Below, piece by piece: positions 48,849 to 58,929 of a stretch of DNA of 64,000 bases (positions are counted from its first letter, which is position 1; each line of letters opens with the position of its first letter). The position numbers and the translations under genes were made by a program. The stretch lies in assembly GCF_001267925.1 (NCBI RefSeq), contig NZ_CP011409.1:372001-436000 (forward strand). The letters run 5' to 3'. The stretch comes from Herbaspirillum hiltneri N3. GTDB lineage: Bacteria; Pseudomonadota; Gammaproteobacteria; Burkholderiales; Burkholderiaceae_D. The notes below the pieces were generated by a model. It worked only from the letters and a program-made list of their open reading frames with translations. It did not search any database and was not told where the DNA came from.

Positions 48849-48908
48849 GCGCCACGAGCCTCCCCTTATAATGTCGCCTTATTTGTATTCCTTCTTTCAA
48901 GTTGCCAC

Positions 48909-49643
48909 ATGACCAACACCACCCACTTCGGTTACCAGACCGTTTCTGAAGACGACAAGGTGCATAAAGTCGCCGAAGTCTTCCATTCTGTCGCCGCCAA
49001 GTACGACGTCATGAACGACTTCATGTCGGCCGGCCTGCATCGGATCTGGAAGGCGTTCACCATCGCCCAGGCAGGCATCCGTCCCGGCTTCAAGGTGCTC
49101 GACATTGCCGGCGGCACCGGCGACTTGTCCAAGGCGTTCGCCAGACAGGCCGGTCCGGGCGGAGAAGTCTGGCTGACCGACATCAACGAATCGATGCTGC
49201 GCGTGGGCCGCGACCGCCTATTGAATAAGGGCATCCCGACCCCCACCTTGTTGTGCGACGCCGAGAAGCTGCCGTTTCCCGACAACTACTTCGATCGCGT
49301 GTCGGTGGCCTTCGGCCTGCGCAACATGACCCACAAGGATGTTGCACTGTCGGAAATGCGTCGTGTGCTGAAACCGGGCGGCAAGTTGCTGGTGCTGGAG
49401 TTCTCCAAGGTATGGGAGCCGCTGAAGAAGCCGTATGACGTTTATTCCTTCTCGGTGCTGCCGTGGCTGGGGCAGAAAGTCGCCAACGACGCCGAAAGCT
49501 ATCGTTACCTCGCTGAATCGATCCGCATGCATCCGGATCAGGAAACGCTGAAGAAAATGATGGAAGACGCCGGCCTCGAGCGCGTGCAGTATTACAACCT
49601 GACTGCGGGCGTTGCCGCCTTGCATACGGGTATCAAACTCTGA
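48909..49643 (+). CDS. ubiE: Ubiquinone/menaquinone biosynthesis C-methyltransferase
   Basis: 244 residues. [20 protein letters not shown], the SAM motif [12 protein letters not shown] and the family segment [20 protein letters not shown] at the end. It C-methylates the demethoxy-ubiquinol/demethylmenaquinol ring. First of a ubiE-(Tim44-like)-ubiJ-ubiB group on the plus strand. Confidence 0.97.
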   Translation: MTNTTHFGYQTVSEDDKVHKVAEVFHSVAAKYDVMNDFMSAGLHRIWKAFTIAQAGIRPGFKVLDIAGGTGDLSKAFARQAGPGGEVWLTDINESMLRVGRDRLLNKGIPTPTLLCDAEKLPFPDNYFDRVSVAFGLRNMTHKDVALSEMRRVLKPGGKLLVLEFSKVWEPLKKPYDVYSFSVLPWLGQKVANDAESYRYLAESIRMHPDQETLKKMMEDAGLERVQYYNLTAGVAALHTGIKL

Positions 49644-49678
49644 GCCTCGGGCTTGGGACAATTTGCGTAGGAGCTTGT

Positions 49679-50650
49679 GTGAAAAAATTCTTCGTCATCC
49701 TCATGCTGGCAGTGACGGCCATGACCGTCGCGATGTCGGGCGCTGAAGCCAAGCGTCTCGGTGGCGGCGGTTCGTTCGGCAAGCAATCGTCGAACTACAC
49801 GCGCCAGGTGCCGTCGGCTCCTGCACAGTCGCCGTCCAATGTGGCGCCCGCCAAACCGGCCGCGCCGGCGGCAGCGCCGCAATCGGTGCCGCCAAAACCC
49901 GCCAGCCCATGGAAGGGCATCCTCGGCGGCGCCTTGCTTGGCCTCGGCCTGGGTGCGCTGCTGTCGCACTTCGGTCTGGGCGGCGCCATGGCAAGCATGC
50001 TGAGCACCATCCTGATGGTGGCGCTGCTGGCGTTTGTGGCGATGTTCCTGTTCCGCATGTTCACGCGCAAGAACGGTGGGAATTCGGGTGCTGCCGGCAA
50101 CAACGGCTTTACGCCGCAACCCGCATATGCCAGCGCGCCAGAACTGGCAGTCCATACGCCTGAGATCGGTTCGCGCATCGAGCCGGTCGGCTTGCAGGCG
50201 CCTGCATCGCTGCAAGGCAGCAATGAATTCGGCTCGTCCGCAGCCGCCGCAGCGAATGCGCCGATCATCCCGTGGGGCATACCGGCGGACTTCGACGTGG
50301 CCGGCTTCGTGCGCAACGGCAAGACCTATTTCATCCGCTTGCAAGCGGCGTGGGACAAGGGCGACATCAACGACATCCGCGAATTCACCACGCCGGAAAT
50401 GTTCGGTGAGTTGCGCCTGCAACTGCAGGAGCGCGGCAACGCCGCCAACAACACCGACGTCGTGCAGATCGACGGCGAACTGCTCGGCATTGAAACGCTG
50501 GAGCACGATTACCTGGCGACCATCAAGTTCACCGGTCTGATCAAGGAAGCGCCGGACGCCTCGGCCGAACCGTTCGCGGAAATCTGGAATCTGTCCAAGC
50601 CGGTCAATGGCACGGGCGGCTGGGTGCTGGCTGGTATCCAGCAAGTGTAA
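49679..50650 (+). CDS. Tim44-like domain membrane protein
   Basis: 323 residues. A signal sequence (1-24) is followed by KRLGGGGSFGKQSSNYTRQV, a Pro/Ala linker, a glycine-rich transmembrane region (about 78-125, GALLGLGLGALLSHFGLGGA) and a C-terminal Tim44-like domain (about 205-323, LQAAWDKGDINDIREFTTPE). Bacterial Tim44-like proteins are found near ubiquinone genes; the function is not firmly known. Start GTG 49679 has AGGAG 5 bp upstream. A strong terminator follows. Confidence 0.85.
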   Translation: MKKFFVILMLAVTAMTVAMSGAEAKRLGGGGSFGKQSSNYTRQVPSAPAQSPSNVAPAKPAAPAAAPQSVPPKPASPWKGILGGALLGLGLGALLSHFGLGGAMASMLSTILMVALLAFVAMFLFRMFTRKNGGNSGAAGNNGFTPQPAYASAPELAVHTPEIGSRIEPVGLQAPASLQGSNEFGSSAAAAANAPIIPWGIPADFDVAGFVRNGKTYFIRLQAAWDKGDINDIREFTTPEMFGELRLQLQERGNAANNTDVVQIDGELLGIETLEHDYLATIKFTGLIKEAPDASAEPFAEIWNLSKPVNGTGGWVLAGIQQV

Positions 50651-50718
50651 GTTCGCAGCTGCGTCGTCATCAGGCCTGCCGACTCACTGAGCAGCGCCAA
50701 GAACTGTTAAACTTGAAA

Positions 50719-50750
50719 CCGCCCGACATCCCTCGGGCGGTTTTCTTTTT
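50719..50750 (+). terminator. Intrinsic terminator abutting the ubiJ start
   Basis: CCGCCCGA (50719-50726) pairs with TCGGGCGG (50733-50740), followed by TTTTCTTTTT. It terminates the Tim44-like transcript but lies only 18 bp before the ubiJ start at 50768, so ubiJ-ubiB must depend on read-through or on a promoter overlapping this hairpin. Confidence 0.85.
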
Positions 50751-50767
50751 TGATGCCGCGAACTCCC

Positions 50768-51349
50768 ATGCTCTCTTCCCTCTTGCGTCCAGCTGCCGCC
50801 GTCATCAACCATTTGCTCGAGCAAGAGCCGTGGGCGCAGGCCAAACTCATTGCCCATCGCGACAAGACCGCCTGCATCGACGCCGGCGTCGCCTCCTTGA
50901 TGCTCACCGTCACCGGCGACGGCTTTCTCAAGAGTGCCGATGACAACGCCGTGCCGGCCGTGACTATTCACCTGAAGTTGTCCGATTTGCCACTGATCCT
51001 GGCCAACCGCGAGCGCGCCGTGTCCTACGTCAGGATCGAAGGCGACGCCGATTTCGCCAATGCCATTTCCCAGCTGAGCCAGTCGCTGCGCTGGGATGCG
51101 GAAGAAGACCTCGGCAAGGTGGTCGGCGACATCGCCGCCACGCGCATCGTGTCCGGCGCCAGATCGATTGCCGCTGCCGCGCAGACCACGCAAAGGCAAC
51201 TCGCCGAAAATGTCGCTGAATACTTCCAGGAAGAACAACCGATGCTGATCCGCCCGCACGTCATGAGTGAATTTTCCAGCGAGGTCGTCAAGCTGCGCGA
51301 CGATCTTGAACGCCTGTCCAAGCGGATAGAGAAACTGGAGCGCCGCTGA
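50768..51349 (+). CDS. ubiJ: Ubiquinone biosynthesis accessory factor UbiJ (SCP2 domain)
   Basis: 193 residues. An SCP2-like sterol-carrier domain (about 12-110, ending in [20 protein letters not shown] then [18 protein letters not shown]) and a C-terminal coiled coil ([20 protein letters not shown]) match UbiJ, which forms the soluble Ubi complex with UbiK and binds lipid intermediates. ATG 50768 is used; ATG 50753 sits at the T-tract of the terminator. Neither has a good ribosome site. Its stop overlaps the ubiB start (TGATG). Confidence 0.88.
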   Translation: MLSSLLRPAAAVINHLLEQEPWAQAKLIAHRDKTACIDAGVASLMLTVTGDGFLKSADDNAVPAVTIHLKLSDLPLILANRERAVSYVRIEGDADFANAISQLSQSLRWDAEEDLGKVVGDIAATRIVSGARSIAAAAQTTQRQLAENVAEYFQEEQPMLIRPHVMSEFSSEVVKLRDDLERLSKRIEKLERR

Positions 51350-52920
51350 TGTTCTTGCGTTCCCTGCGTCTGTTCAAGATCGTGCGCGTAGCGATACGCT
51401 ACGGCCTCGATGAAATCGCCATCTCCGGCTTCGACACGCCGCGCATCACCCGTTTGCTCAACGGTATTTTTTTCTGGCGCGATCTTTCGACGCCACGCGG
51501 TGAACGCCTGCGTCGTGCGCTGGAAGACCTCGGTCCGATCTTCGTCAAGTTCGGCCAGGTGCTGTCGACGCGGCGCGACCTGCTGCCGCTCGACATCGCC
51601 GATGAACTGACACGCCTGCAGGACCGCGTGCCGCCTTTCGATTCCGAACTGGCCATCGCGCAGATCGAGAAATCCCTGGGGGCGCATCCCGATGTATTGT
51701 TCGCCAGCTTCGACCGCACGCCGATCGCATCCGCCTCGATTGCGCAGGTGCACTTCGCCACGCTGAAAGACGGCACCGAAGTCGCCGTCAAGGTCTTGCG
51801 TCCGGGCATGCGCAGCACCATCGACCACGACATCGGCCTGATGCATATTGCCGCCGACTGGGTTGAGCGCCTGTGGGCCGATGGCCGCCGGCTCAAGGCC
51901 AAGGAAGTGGTGGGGGAGTTTGACAAATACCTGCACGACGAACTCGACCTGATGCGCGAGGCGGCCAACGCCAGCCAGCTGCGCCGCAATTTCGCCAACT
52001 CCGATTTGCTGATGGTGCCCGAGATGTACTGGGACTATTGCTCCTCGTCGGTGATCGTGATGGAACGCATGCACGGCATTCCGATCGGCCAGACCGAGCG
52101 TCTGCAGGCGGAAGGCGTCGACCTGAGCAAGCTGTCGCGCGACGGCGTCGAGATCTTTTTCACGCAGGTGTTCCGCGACGGCTTCTTCCATGCCGACATG
52201 CATCCGGGGAATATCCTGGTGTCGACCGCGCCGGCTACTTTCGGCCGCTATATTGCGCTCGACTTCGGCATCGTCGGCACGCTCACCGACTTCGACAAGG
52301 ACTATTTGTCGCAGAATTTCCTGGCGTTCTTCCAGCGTGATTACAAGCGCGTGGCCGAAGCGCACATCGAATCCGGCTGGGCGCCCAAAGACACACGCGT
52401 CGACGAACTCGAGGCGGCGGTACGCGCCTGCTGCGAACCGATTTTCGATCGTCCGCTGAAAGACATCTCGTTCGGCCAGGTGCTGCTGCGCCTGTTCCAG
52501 ACCTCGCGTCGTTTCAACGTCGAAGTACAGCCGCAACTGGTGCTGTTGCAAAAGACCTTGCTCAACGTCGAAGGCCTCGGCCGCCAACTCGATCCCGAAC
52601 TCGATTTGTGGAAGACCGCGAAACCGTATCTGGAACGCTGGATGAATGAACAGATCGGCTGGCGCGGTTTCGTCCAGCAGCTCAAGATTGAAGTGCCGCG
52701 CTACAGCCGCTTGTTGCCGCAACTGCCGCGCCTGGCGCATCAGGCGCTGACGATGGCGACTGAAGGCGGCAGGAATGAGCAGAATGCAGACTTGCTCAGG
52801 AAACTGGTGGCCGAACAGCGCCGCACCAATCTGTTGCTGGGTGTGATCGTGTATTTCGGCGGCGGACTGATCGGGGGAATCATCGTGGTGCAGGTGTTGC
52901 TGCACTTCCTGCGGTACTGA
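51349..52920 (+). CDS. ubiB: Ubiquinone biosynthesis regulatory protein kinase UbiB
   Basis: 523 residues. Atypical-kinase (ABC1/UbiB) features: the KxGQ motif in [16 protein letters not shown], the Ala-rich loop [18 protein letters not shown], and the metal site [10 protein letters not shown]. Two C-terminal hydrophobic segments (about 495-520) anchor it in the membrane. It is needed for aerobic ubiquinone synthesis. The start overlaps the ubiJ stop by one base. Confidence 0.96.
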   Translation: MFLRSLRLFKIVRVAIRYGLDEIAISGFDTPRITRLLNGIFFWRDLSTPRGERLRRALEDLGPIFVKFGQVLSTRRDLLPLDIADELTRLQDRVPPFDSELAIAQIEKSLGAHPDVLFASFDRTPIASASIAQVHFATLKDGTEVAVKVLRPGMRSTIDHDIGLMHIAADWVERLWADGRRLKAKEVVGEFDKYLHDELDLMREAANASQLRRNFANSDLLMVPEMYWDYCSSSVIVMERMHGIPIGQTERLQAEGVDLSKLSRDGVEIFFTQVFRDGFFHADMHPGNILVSTAPATFGRYIALDFGIVGTLTDFDKDYLSQNFLAFFQRDYKRVAEAHIESGWAPKDTRVDELEAAVRACCEPIFDRPLKDISFGQVLLRLFQTSRRFNVEVQPQLVLLQKTLLNVEGLGRQLDPELDLWKTAKPYLERWMNEQIGWRGFVQQLKIEVPRYSRLLPQLPRLAHQALTMATEGGRNEQNADLLRKLVAEQRRTNLLLGVIVYFGGGLIGGIIVVQVLLHFLRY

Positions 52921-52954
52921 GGCGCTCCGGGAATAAAAGCAGGATGGAACAGGA

Positions 52955-54382
52955 ATGACAGCCGCACAGACGCCATCGCGCGCGCATTGGTTGCCGTTCA
53001 TCGTGGCGGCGACCTTCTTCATGGAGTACCTCGACACCACCATCATCGCGACGGCCTTGCCGCAGATGGCGCAGGCGTTCAAGGTCGGACCGAATGAACT
53101 GAGCCTGGGCATGACCGCCTACATGCTGACGCTGGCGGTGTTCATTCCGATCAGCGGCTGGATCGCCGACCGGCTTGGGTCGCGGACGGTGTTTGCTTCT
53201 GCGATCGTGATCTTCACGCTGGCGTCGGTGCTGTGCGGGATTTCCGGCAGCGTCTTTGAATTCACCGCCGCACGTATTTTGCAAGGCATGGGTGGCGCGC
53301 TGATGGTGCCGGTAGGTCGCCTGATCGTGGTGCGCAATACCAGCAAGGACAAGCTGATGAAGGCGATCTCGACGATCACCTGGCCGGCGATTGTGGCCCC
53401 GGTCGTGGGGCCGTCGCTGGGCGGCTTCATCACCACCTATTTTTCCTGGCACTGGATTTTCCTGATCAACGTACCGTTCGGCATCGCCGCATTGACCGCG
53501 GTGCTGCGCATCGTGCCAAACGAACGCGGCAACCAGCGCAAGCCGCTCGACATGATCGGCTTCTTCCTCAGCGGCACGGCGTTGACTTCCCTCTTGTACG
53601 GCACCGAACTGGCCAGCCACACCGACACCAATCTGCTGGTCGCGATGCTGTTCATCGCCGGCGGCCTTGTTCTCGGCGTGTTCTCGTATCGCCACGGCAT
53701 GCGCCGCGAACATCCTCTGCTGGACTACTCAACGCTCAAGGTGTCGACATTCAACGTGACCGTCGTCGCCGGCTCGTTCACGCGCATCGGCATCGAGGCG
53801 GTGCCGTATTTGCTGCCGCTGTTGTTCCAGATCGGCTTCGGTTTGTCGGCATTCCATTCGGGCTTGCTGCTGCTGGCCAGCGCATTGGGTAACCTCGGCA
53901 TGAAGATGTTCACCACGCGCGTGTTGCAGCGTTTTGGTTTTCGTCGCGTGGCGCTGAACAATGCGGTGATTGCAGGTGTGTTCGTGGTGGCGTGCGGACT
54001 GCTCACCGCAACCACGCCGGTGCCGGTGGTGTTGATGACGATCTTCATCTACGGCCTGTCGCGCTCGATGCAGTTCACCACGCTGGCGACCCTGGCGTAT
54101 GCCGATGTCAGCGAAGCGCAAAAGAGCGCCGCCTCCACTTTATGGAGCGTGGCGCAGCAGATGACGATCGGGATGGGGATTGCATTTGGCGCGCTGGCCT
54201 TGCGCGTGGCTTCCTATTTCAACGGAAGCGGCGAGGCGCATTTCTCCGTCATCGACTTCCATTGGGCGTTCGCCATGGCCGGTTTGTTGACGCTGTGTTC
54301 GGCGCTCGGCTATCGCCATCTGGCGAAGGATGCCGGCAACAATCTGGGTGGCGGCGTGCGCGGCGCGCCGAAGAATCGCTGA
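52955..54382 (+). CDS. DHA2 family MFS multidrug exporter (EmrB/QacA-like)
   Basis: 475 residues, about 14 membrane segments. FFMEYLDTTIIATALPQMAQ (motif D1), GWIADRLGSRTVF (motif A) and RILQGMGGALMVPVGRLIV (motif C region) are characteristic of 14-TM drug:H+ antiporters. No periplasmic adaptor gene lies adjacent, so it probably acts as a single-component inner-membrane exporter. It converges on the LysR gene at 54388 with 5 bp between the ends. Confidence 0.9.
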   Translation: MTAAQTPSRAHWLPFIVAATFFMEYLDTTIIATALPQMAQAFKVGPNELSLGMTAYMLTLAVFIPISGWIADRLGSRTVFASAIVIFTLASVLCGISGSVFEFTAARILQGMGGALMVPVGRLIVVRNTSKDKLMKAISTITWPAIVAPVVGPSLGGFITTYFSWHWIFLINVPFGIAALTAVLRIVPNERGNQRKPLDMIGFFLSGTALTSLLYGTELASHTDTNLLVAMLFIAGGLVLGVFSYRHGMRREHPLLDYSTLKVSTFNVTVVAGSFTRIGIEAVPYLLPLLFQIGFGLSAFHSGLLLLASALGNLGMKMFTTRVLQRFGFRRVALNNAVIAGVFVVACGLLTATTPVPVVLMTIFIYGLSRSMQFTTLATLAYADVSEAQKSAASTLWSVAQQMTIGMGIAFGALALRVASYFNGSGEAHFSVIDFHWAFAMAGLLTLCSALGYRHLAKDAGNNLGGGVRGAPKNR

Positions 54383-54387
54383 GCGTT

Positions 54388-55311
54388 TCAGAACGCGGAA
54401 AATCGCTGCGCCAGTTGTTCGCTGCGGAAATGCTCCACCACGTAGTCAACGAACACGCGTGTCTTGGCTGGCAGCAGCCGCGCCGCAGCGAAGTAGAGCG
54501 CCAGCATGCCGCCGTCGACATACCAGTCCGGCAACACCCTCACCAGCGTTCCCTTGTCCAGATAAACCACGGCGTGCGGCATCGCCGTCAGGGTGATGCC
54601 CATGTCCATTTCGGCGATTTCGCAGGCGGCGTTGGGGTCGCTCATCGTCATTTTCACCTTCAGGTCGATCGGCGCCTGCACGCCGTCACCGTTGCGCAGG
54701 GTCCATGCGCGCACGCGACCGGTTTGCGGCGAACGGATCAGGATGCCGTCGTGCTGGACCAGATCTTCCGGCGTGCGGATGGGCGGGCGCGTGGCAAGGT
54801 AGGCCGGTGACGCCAGCAAGACCCGATGCGCCGGCGCCAGCTCGCGCGCGACGATGCCGGGCGGCAGTTCGATGCCGCCGCCGATGGCCGCATCAAAGCC
54901 TTCCGTAATCAGATCCACGGGACGATTGTCGAAGTGCCAGTCCGGCGAGATGGCTGGATAGCGTTCGAGGAAACCGCCCAGCAGCGGCACGATGTACTCG
55001 CGGCCGAAGCCGGTCCCCATGCTGACCTTGAGCACCCCGGCCGGTTGGCCGCCGGAACTGGCCAGATTGGCCACCGCGCTCTGGATGCTGGACAGTCCGC
55101 CGCTGACTTCCTGCAAGAATCTTTCTCCCGCCTCGGTCAGGCGCAGGCTGCGCGTGCTGCGCTGGAACAACCGTACCCCCAGGCTGGACTCAAGCCGGGC
55201 GACGTTCTTGCCGACCGCCGCCGAGGTCAGGCCGAGTCGGCGCGCGGCTGCGGAGAAGCTGCCGGCCTCGGCCGAGGCGACAAAGCACTCAATGCTGGTT
55301 AAGGATTCCAT
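54388..55311 (-). CDS. LysR-type transcriptional regulator, divergent from an SDR gene
   Basis: 307 residues. Winged helix-turn-helix at 1-60 (SIECFVASAEAGSFSAAARR, LGLTSAAVGKNVARLESSLG) and an effector domain (LKVSMGTGFGREYIVPLLGG). Its start is 8 bp from a 21-bp palindrome shared with the divergent SDR gene at 55476, so the two probably form one regulatory unit. Effector unknown. Confidence 0.93.
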   Translation of the reverse strand: MESLTSIECFVASAEAGSFSAAARRLGLTSAAVGKNVARLESSLGVRLFQRSTRSLRLTEAGERFLQEVSGGLSSIQSAVANLASSGGQPAGVLKVSMGTGFGREYIVPLLGGFLERYPAISPDWHFDNRPVDLITEGFDAAIGGGIELPPGIVARELAPAHRVLLASPAYLATRPPIRTPEDLVQHDGILIRSPQTGRVRAWTLRNGDGVQAPIDLKVKMTMSDPNAACEIAEMDMGITLTAMPHAVVYLDKGTLVRVLPDWYVDGGMLALYFAAARLLPAKTRVFVDYVVEHFRSEQLAQRFSAF

Positions 55312-55318
55312 GGATCTA

Positions 55319-55375
55319 TTTTAAACATAATGTTTAAAAAGTTCATAGTGATTGCTATCTAGTTTAAACATAATG
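55319..55375. promoter_or_regulatory. LysR operator: 21-bp palindrome plus a second half site
   Basis: TTTTAAACAT (55319-55328) and ATGTTTAAAA (55330-55339) are perfect inverted arms around a central A. The sequence TTTAAACATAATG recurs at 55363-55375, 43 bp after its first copy (55320-55332), about four helical turns. This fits a recognition site plus an activation site in the lysR/SDR divergent promoter. Confidence 0.7.
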
Positions 55376-55475
55376 CGTGTCCCATACTTCATTCCAAGCC
55401 AAACGGAATTCAAACCAACGCAAGGAAAACCGCAGGCCATCTTTTCATTCCCTTACCTAATCAAGGAGCAATATC

Positions 55476-56234
55476 ATGACTGCAAACAACACCAATCTGA
55501 GCCTGTCTAACAAAGTTGCCTTCGTGCAAGGCGGTTCGCGCGGCATCGGCGCCGCCATCGTCAAGCGCCTGGTGCAGGAAGGTGCGATCGTCGCCTTCAC
55601 TTACGTCAGCTCGCCAGACAAGGCCCAGGCGCTGGTCAGCGAAGTCGAAGCCAAGGGCGGCCGTGCACTGGCAATCCAGGCCGACAGCTCGGACACCGCA
55701 GCATTGCAACAAGCCATCCGCATCGCCGCAGAAACCTTTGGCCGCCTGGACATTCTGGTCAACAACGCCGGCGTGCTGGCGATGGGCCCGGTGGAAGAAT
55801 TCAAGCTGGAAGATCTGGACCGTACCCTGGACGTGAACGTGCGCAGTGTATTCGTCGCAACACAGGAAGCCGTGCGTTTCATGCGCGAAGGCGGTCGCGT
55901 TATCACCATCGGCAGCACCAACGCCGACCGCATGCCATTCGCCGGCGGCGCCGTGTACGCCATGAGCAAGTCGGCCATCGTCGGCCTGACTAAGGGCCTG
56001 GCGCGCGACCTCGGTCCGCGCGGCATCACCGTCAACAATGTGCAACCAGGTCCGGTCGACACCGACATGAATCCGGCCGACAGCGATTTTGCCGGCGCGC
56101 TGAAAGGCCTGATGGCGTTGCCGCGTTATGGCAAGGCCGAAGAAATCGCCAGCTTCGTGGCGTATCTGGCAGGCCCTGAAGCGGGTTACATCACCGGCGC
56201 CAGCCTGACGATCGACGGCGGCTTCTCAGCCTGA
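55476..56234 (+). CDS. SDR family oxidoreductase
   Basis: 252 residues. VAFVQGGSRGIGAAIVKRLV (cofactor loop), LDILVNNAGVLAMGP, catalytic Ser in ITIGSTNADR, YAMSK (YxxxK) and the C-terminal GYITGASLTIDGGFSA. Classical NAD(P)H-dependent dehydrogenase; substrate unknown. Divergent from the LysR gene that probably controls it. Ends at a symmetrical terminator shared with trpC. Confidence 0.93.
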   Translation: MTANNTNLSLSNKVAFVQGGSRGIGAAIVKRLVQEGAIVAFTYVSSPDKAQALVSEVEAKGGRALAIQADSSDTAALQQAIRIAAETFGRLDILVNNAGVLAMGPVEEFKLEDLDRTLDVNVRSVFVATQEAVRFMREGGRVITIGSTNADRMPFAGGAVYAMSKSAIVGLTKGLARDLGPRGITVNNVQPGPVDTDMNPADSDFAGALKGLMALPRYGKAEEIASFVAYLAGPEAGYITGASLTIDGGFSA

Positions 56235-56257
56235 TCAATTGGCAGAGCAGCAGACGT

Positions 56258-56292
56258 AAAAAAAGCGGAGCTTTCGGGCTCCGCTTTTTTAT
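56258..56292. terminator. Bidirectional terminator between the SDR gene and trpC
   Basis: A7-GCGGAGC (56258-56271) pairs with GCTCCGC-T6 (56278-56290). Serves both converging transcripts. Confidence 0.93.
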
Positions 56293-56305
56293 TTCCTGAG
56301 AGTGA

Positions 56306-57106
56306 TCAGGCAAACAAGCGCGCCAGCTCGACACCGGGTTCCGGCGCACGCATGAAGGCTTCTCCGACCAGGAAGGCGTTGACCTTGGCGTCGCGCATGC
56401 GCTTGACGTCGTCCGGCGTGGCAATGGCCGATTCGGTGATGACCAGTTTGTCGGACGGAATGCGCGGCAACAGGCTGAGTGTCGTGTCCAGCGTGGTTTC
56501 GAAGGTACGCAGGTTGCGGTTGTTGATGCCCAGCAGCGCGGTCTTCAGTTTCAGCGCGGCGTCGAGTTCAACGCCGTCGTGCACTTCCACCAGCACGCTC
56601 ATGCCGAGTTCATGGGCACAGGCTTCCAACTCCGCCATCAGGCCGTGGTCGAGCGCGGCGACGATCAGTAGGATGGCGTCGGCGCCCCAGGAACGTGCTT
56701 CATAGACCTGGTACAAGTCCATCATGAAATCCTTGCGCAGCACCGGCAACGCACAGGCGGCGCGCGCCTGCCGGAGGTATTCCGGAGCGCCCTGGAAGAA
56801 TTGCACATCGGTCAGCACCGACAGGCAGGCAGCGCCGTGAGCGGCATAGCTGGCGGCAATCTCGGCCGGCTTGAAGTCGGGACGGATCACGCCTTTGGAC
56901 GGCGAGGCCTTTTTGACTTCGGCGATGATGCCGGCGTGGCCCGCAGCGATCTTGTCGCGCAGGCCGGTTTCGAAGCCGCGCAATTGCGCGCGCGCTTCGG
57001 TATCGGATTCAACGTCGCGGCGCAGGCTGGCGAGGTCGCGGTGTTTTTTGGCCGCTGTGACTTCCTCGGCTTTGACGTCGAGGATCTTGTTGAGGATGTC
57101 AGACAT
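56306..57106 (-). CDS. trpC: Indole-3-glycerol phosphate synthase
   Basis: 266 residues. [20 protein letters not shown] start, [19 protein letters not shown] (catalytic Lys), [18 protein letters not shown] and [19 protein letters not shown]. It closes the indole ring from CdRP in tryptophan synthesis. ATG 57106 has AAGGAA 5 bp upstream; the in-frame extension upstream encodes only an NST repeat derived from a 9-bp DNA repeat and was rejected. Last gene of the trp run, separated from trpD by a LysE-type gene. Confidence 0.97.
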   Translation of the reverse strand: MSDILNKILDVKAEEVTAAKKHRDLASLRRDVESDTEARAQLRGFETGLRDKIAAGHAGIIAEVKKASPSKGVIRPDFKPAEIAASYAAHGAACLSVLTDVQFFQGAPEYLRQARAACALPVLRKDFMMDLYQVYEARSWGADAILLIVAALDHGLMAELEACAHELGMSVLVEVHDGVELDAALKLKTALLGINNRNLRTFETTLDTTLSLLPRIPSDKLVITESAIATPDDVKRMRDAKVNAFLVGEAFMRAPEPGVELARLFA

Positions 57107-57122
57107 GGAAATTCCTTGATTG

Positions 57123-57158
57123 CTGTTTGTACTATTCGTACTGTTTGTACTGTTTGTG
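57123..57158. repeat. Four tandem 9-bp repeats in the lysE-trpC spacer
   Basis: CTGTTTGTA (57123), CTATTCGTA (57132), CTGTTTGTA (57141) and CTGTTTGTG (57150) are contiguous. They lie in the 56-bp gap just upstream of the trpC ribosome site, so a change in copy number would alter leader length. Confidence 0.85.
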
Positions 57159-57162
57159 CGGC

Positions 57163-57795
57163 CTATTTGCGCTGATCCAGCGCCAGCCGGAACGCCAATG
57201 CGCCCAGCGTCAGTCCCATGACATAGCGCTGTACACGCATCCATCCCGGATTGCTGGAAAAGAAGCCGGCAATGGCGCTGGCGGTCAGAATCAGCAAGCC
57301 GTTGACGGTGAAACTGACGGCGATCTGGGTCACGCCCAGCGTCAGGCTCTGCAGCATGACGTGGCCATGTTCGGCATGGATGAATTGCGGCAGGAACGAC
57401 ATATAGAACATCGCCGCCTTGGGATTGAGCAGGTTGGTCAGGAAACCCATGCGGAACAAGGTCGCATTGCTGTCATGCGGCAGGTCCTGGGTCTGGAATG
57501 GTGACGAGCCGCCCGGTTTGATTGCGTTCCATGCCATCCACAGCAGATAGGCTGCCCCGAGATACTTGATCAGGTCATAGGCCAGCGGCACCGCCAGGAA
57601 CAAGGCCGTCAGGCCGAAGGTCGCCGCCAGCATGTGGACCACGAACCCGGCCGCCACGCCCAGCAAGGAAATCATCCCTGCTGCACGTCCCTGGCAGATG
57701 GAGCGCGACACGCAATACATCATGTTGGGGCCGGGCGTGAGCACCAGCACCAATGCCGCCAGCGCGAAGATCAGTAAATCGTTCAGGGGAATCAT
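57163..57795 (-). CDS. LysE family translocator (RhtB-like exporter)
   Basis: 210 residues, about six membrane segments. [20 protein letters not shown] is the LysE/RhtB N-terminal signature with [25 protein letters not shown] is the second family motif. Members export amino acids such as lysine, homoserine or threonine. Inserted between trpD (55 bp) and trpC (56 bp), so it is probably co-transcribed; tryptophan or a pathway intermediate is a possible substrate (inference). ATG 57795 starts the first membrane segment. Confidence 0.92.
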   Translation of the reverse strand: MIPLNDLLIFALAALVLVLTPGPNMMYCVSRSICQGRAAGMISLLGVAAGFVVHMLAATFGLTALFLAVPLAYDLIKYLGAAYLLWMAWNAIKPGGSSPFQTQDLPHDSNATLFRMGFLTNLLNPKAAMFYMSFLPQFIHAEHGHVMLQSLTLGVTQIAVSFTVNGLLILTASAIAGFFSSNPGWMRVQRYVMGLTLGALAFRLALDQRK

Positions 57796-57850
57796 GGTGC
57801 GCGCCTTTCCGTCTGTAAAAAGATCAGTTCCCAATAGTGGCTTTAAAAGA

Positions 57851-58888
57851 TCAGCCTTTGCCGCCCAGCAGCTTCGTCGCATTCACGAACTGATCGACCT
57901 TGGCCAGCGCCGCGCCCGAGGCAATGGTCGCGCGCGCCTTGTTCAGGCCTTCCTCGATCGACGTCGCAATGCCGGCTGCGTACAGCGCGGTGCCTGCATT
58001 GATGGCGACGATGTCGTGCACCGGACCAGGCACGCCCTTGAGTGCTTCGAAGATTTTTTCCTTCGATTCGTTGGCATTGGCGACTTGCAGGTTGCGGCTG
58101 GCGAACATGCTCATGCCGAAATCTTCCGGATGGATTTCATATTCGCGGATTTCGCCGTTGACCAGCTCGCCGATCATGGTGGCGCCGCCCAGCGTGACTT
58201 CGTCGAGGTTGTCGCGGCCCCAGACCACGATCGCGTGTTGGGCGCCGAGGCGTTGCAGCACGCGCACCTGGATGCCGACCAGATCGGCATGGAACACGCC
58301 CATCAGGATATTCGGCGCGCCTGCCGGATTGGTCAGCGGGCCGAGGATGTTGAAGATGGTGCGTACGCCCAGTTCCTTGCGCACCGGCGCCGCGTGCTTC
58401 ATGGCGGCATGGTGGTTGGGAGCGAACATGAAGCCGATGCCGGTTTGTGCGATCGATTGCGCGACCTGTTCCGGTTGCAGGTTGATATCGGCGCCGAGCG
58501 CTTCGAGCACGTCGGCGCTGCCTGACGACGAGGATACGCTGCGGCCGCCGTGCTTGGCCACGCGCGCTCCGGCTGCGGCGGCAACGAACATCGAGGCGGT
58601 GGAAATATTGAAGGTGTGCGCGCCGTCGCCGCCGGTGCCGACGATGTCGAGCAGGTTGGTGGTGTCGGCCATCGGCACTTTGGTGGCGAACTCGCGCATG
58701 ACTTGCGCGGCGGCGGCGATTTCGCCGATGCTTTCCTTCTTGACGCGCAGGCCCATGGTGAGCGCGGCGATCATGACGGGCGACATGTCGCCGCTCATGA
58801 TCTGACGGAACAGCGTCAGCATTTCGTCGTGGAAAATTTCGCGGTGCTCGATGCAGCGCAGTAAGGCTTCTTGTGGTGTGATGGACAT
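57851..58888 (-). CDS. trpD: Anthranilate phosphoribosyltransferase
   Basis: 345 residues. [20 protein letters not shown] start, the PRPP/glycine loop [37 protein letters not shown] and [17 protein letters not shown]. Transfers phosphoribose from PRPP to anthranilate. ATG 58888 has a GGGGAAAA leader sequence upstream. It lies 41 bp downstream of trpG. Confidence 0.97.
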   Translation of the reverse strand: MSITPQEALLRCIEHREIFHDEMLTLFRQIMSGDMSPVMIAALTMGLRVKKESIGEIAAAAQVMREFATKVPMADTTNLLDIVGTGGDGAHTFNISTASMFVAAAAGARVAKHGGRSVSSSSGSADVLEALGADINLQPEQVAQSIAQTGIGFMFAPNHHAAMKHAAPVRKELGVRTIFNILGPLTNPAGAPNILMGVFHADLVGIQVRVLQRLGAQHAIVVWGRDNLDEVTLGGATMIGELVNGEIREYEIHPEDFGMSMFASRNLQVANANESKEKIFEALKGVPGPVHDIVAINAGTALYAAGIATSIEEGLNKARATIASGAALAKVDQFVNATKLLGGKG

Positions 58889-58929
58889 CTTGTTTTCCCC
58901 GGATGGTGTCGTCTGCGGACCGTCGGCGC

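Noticed and set aside
57107..57244. N-terminal extension of trpC containing an Asn-Ser-Thr repeat
   Set aside because: The repeat is the translation of the 9-bp DNA repeat; ATG 57106 has its own ribosome site and begins the conserved protein.
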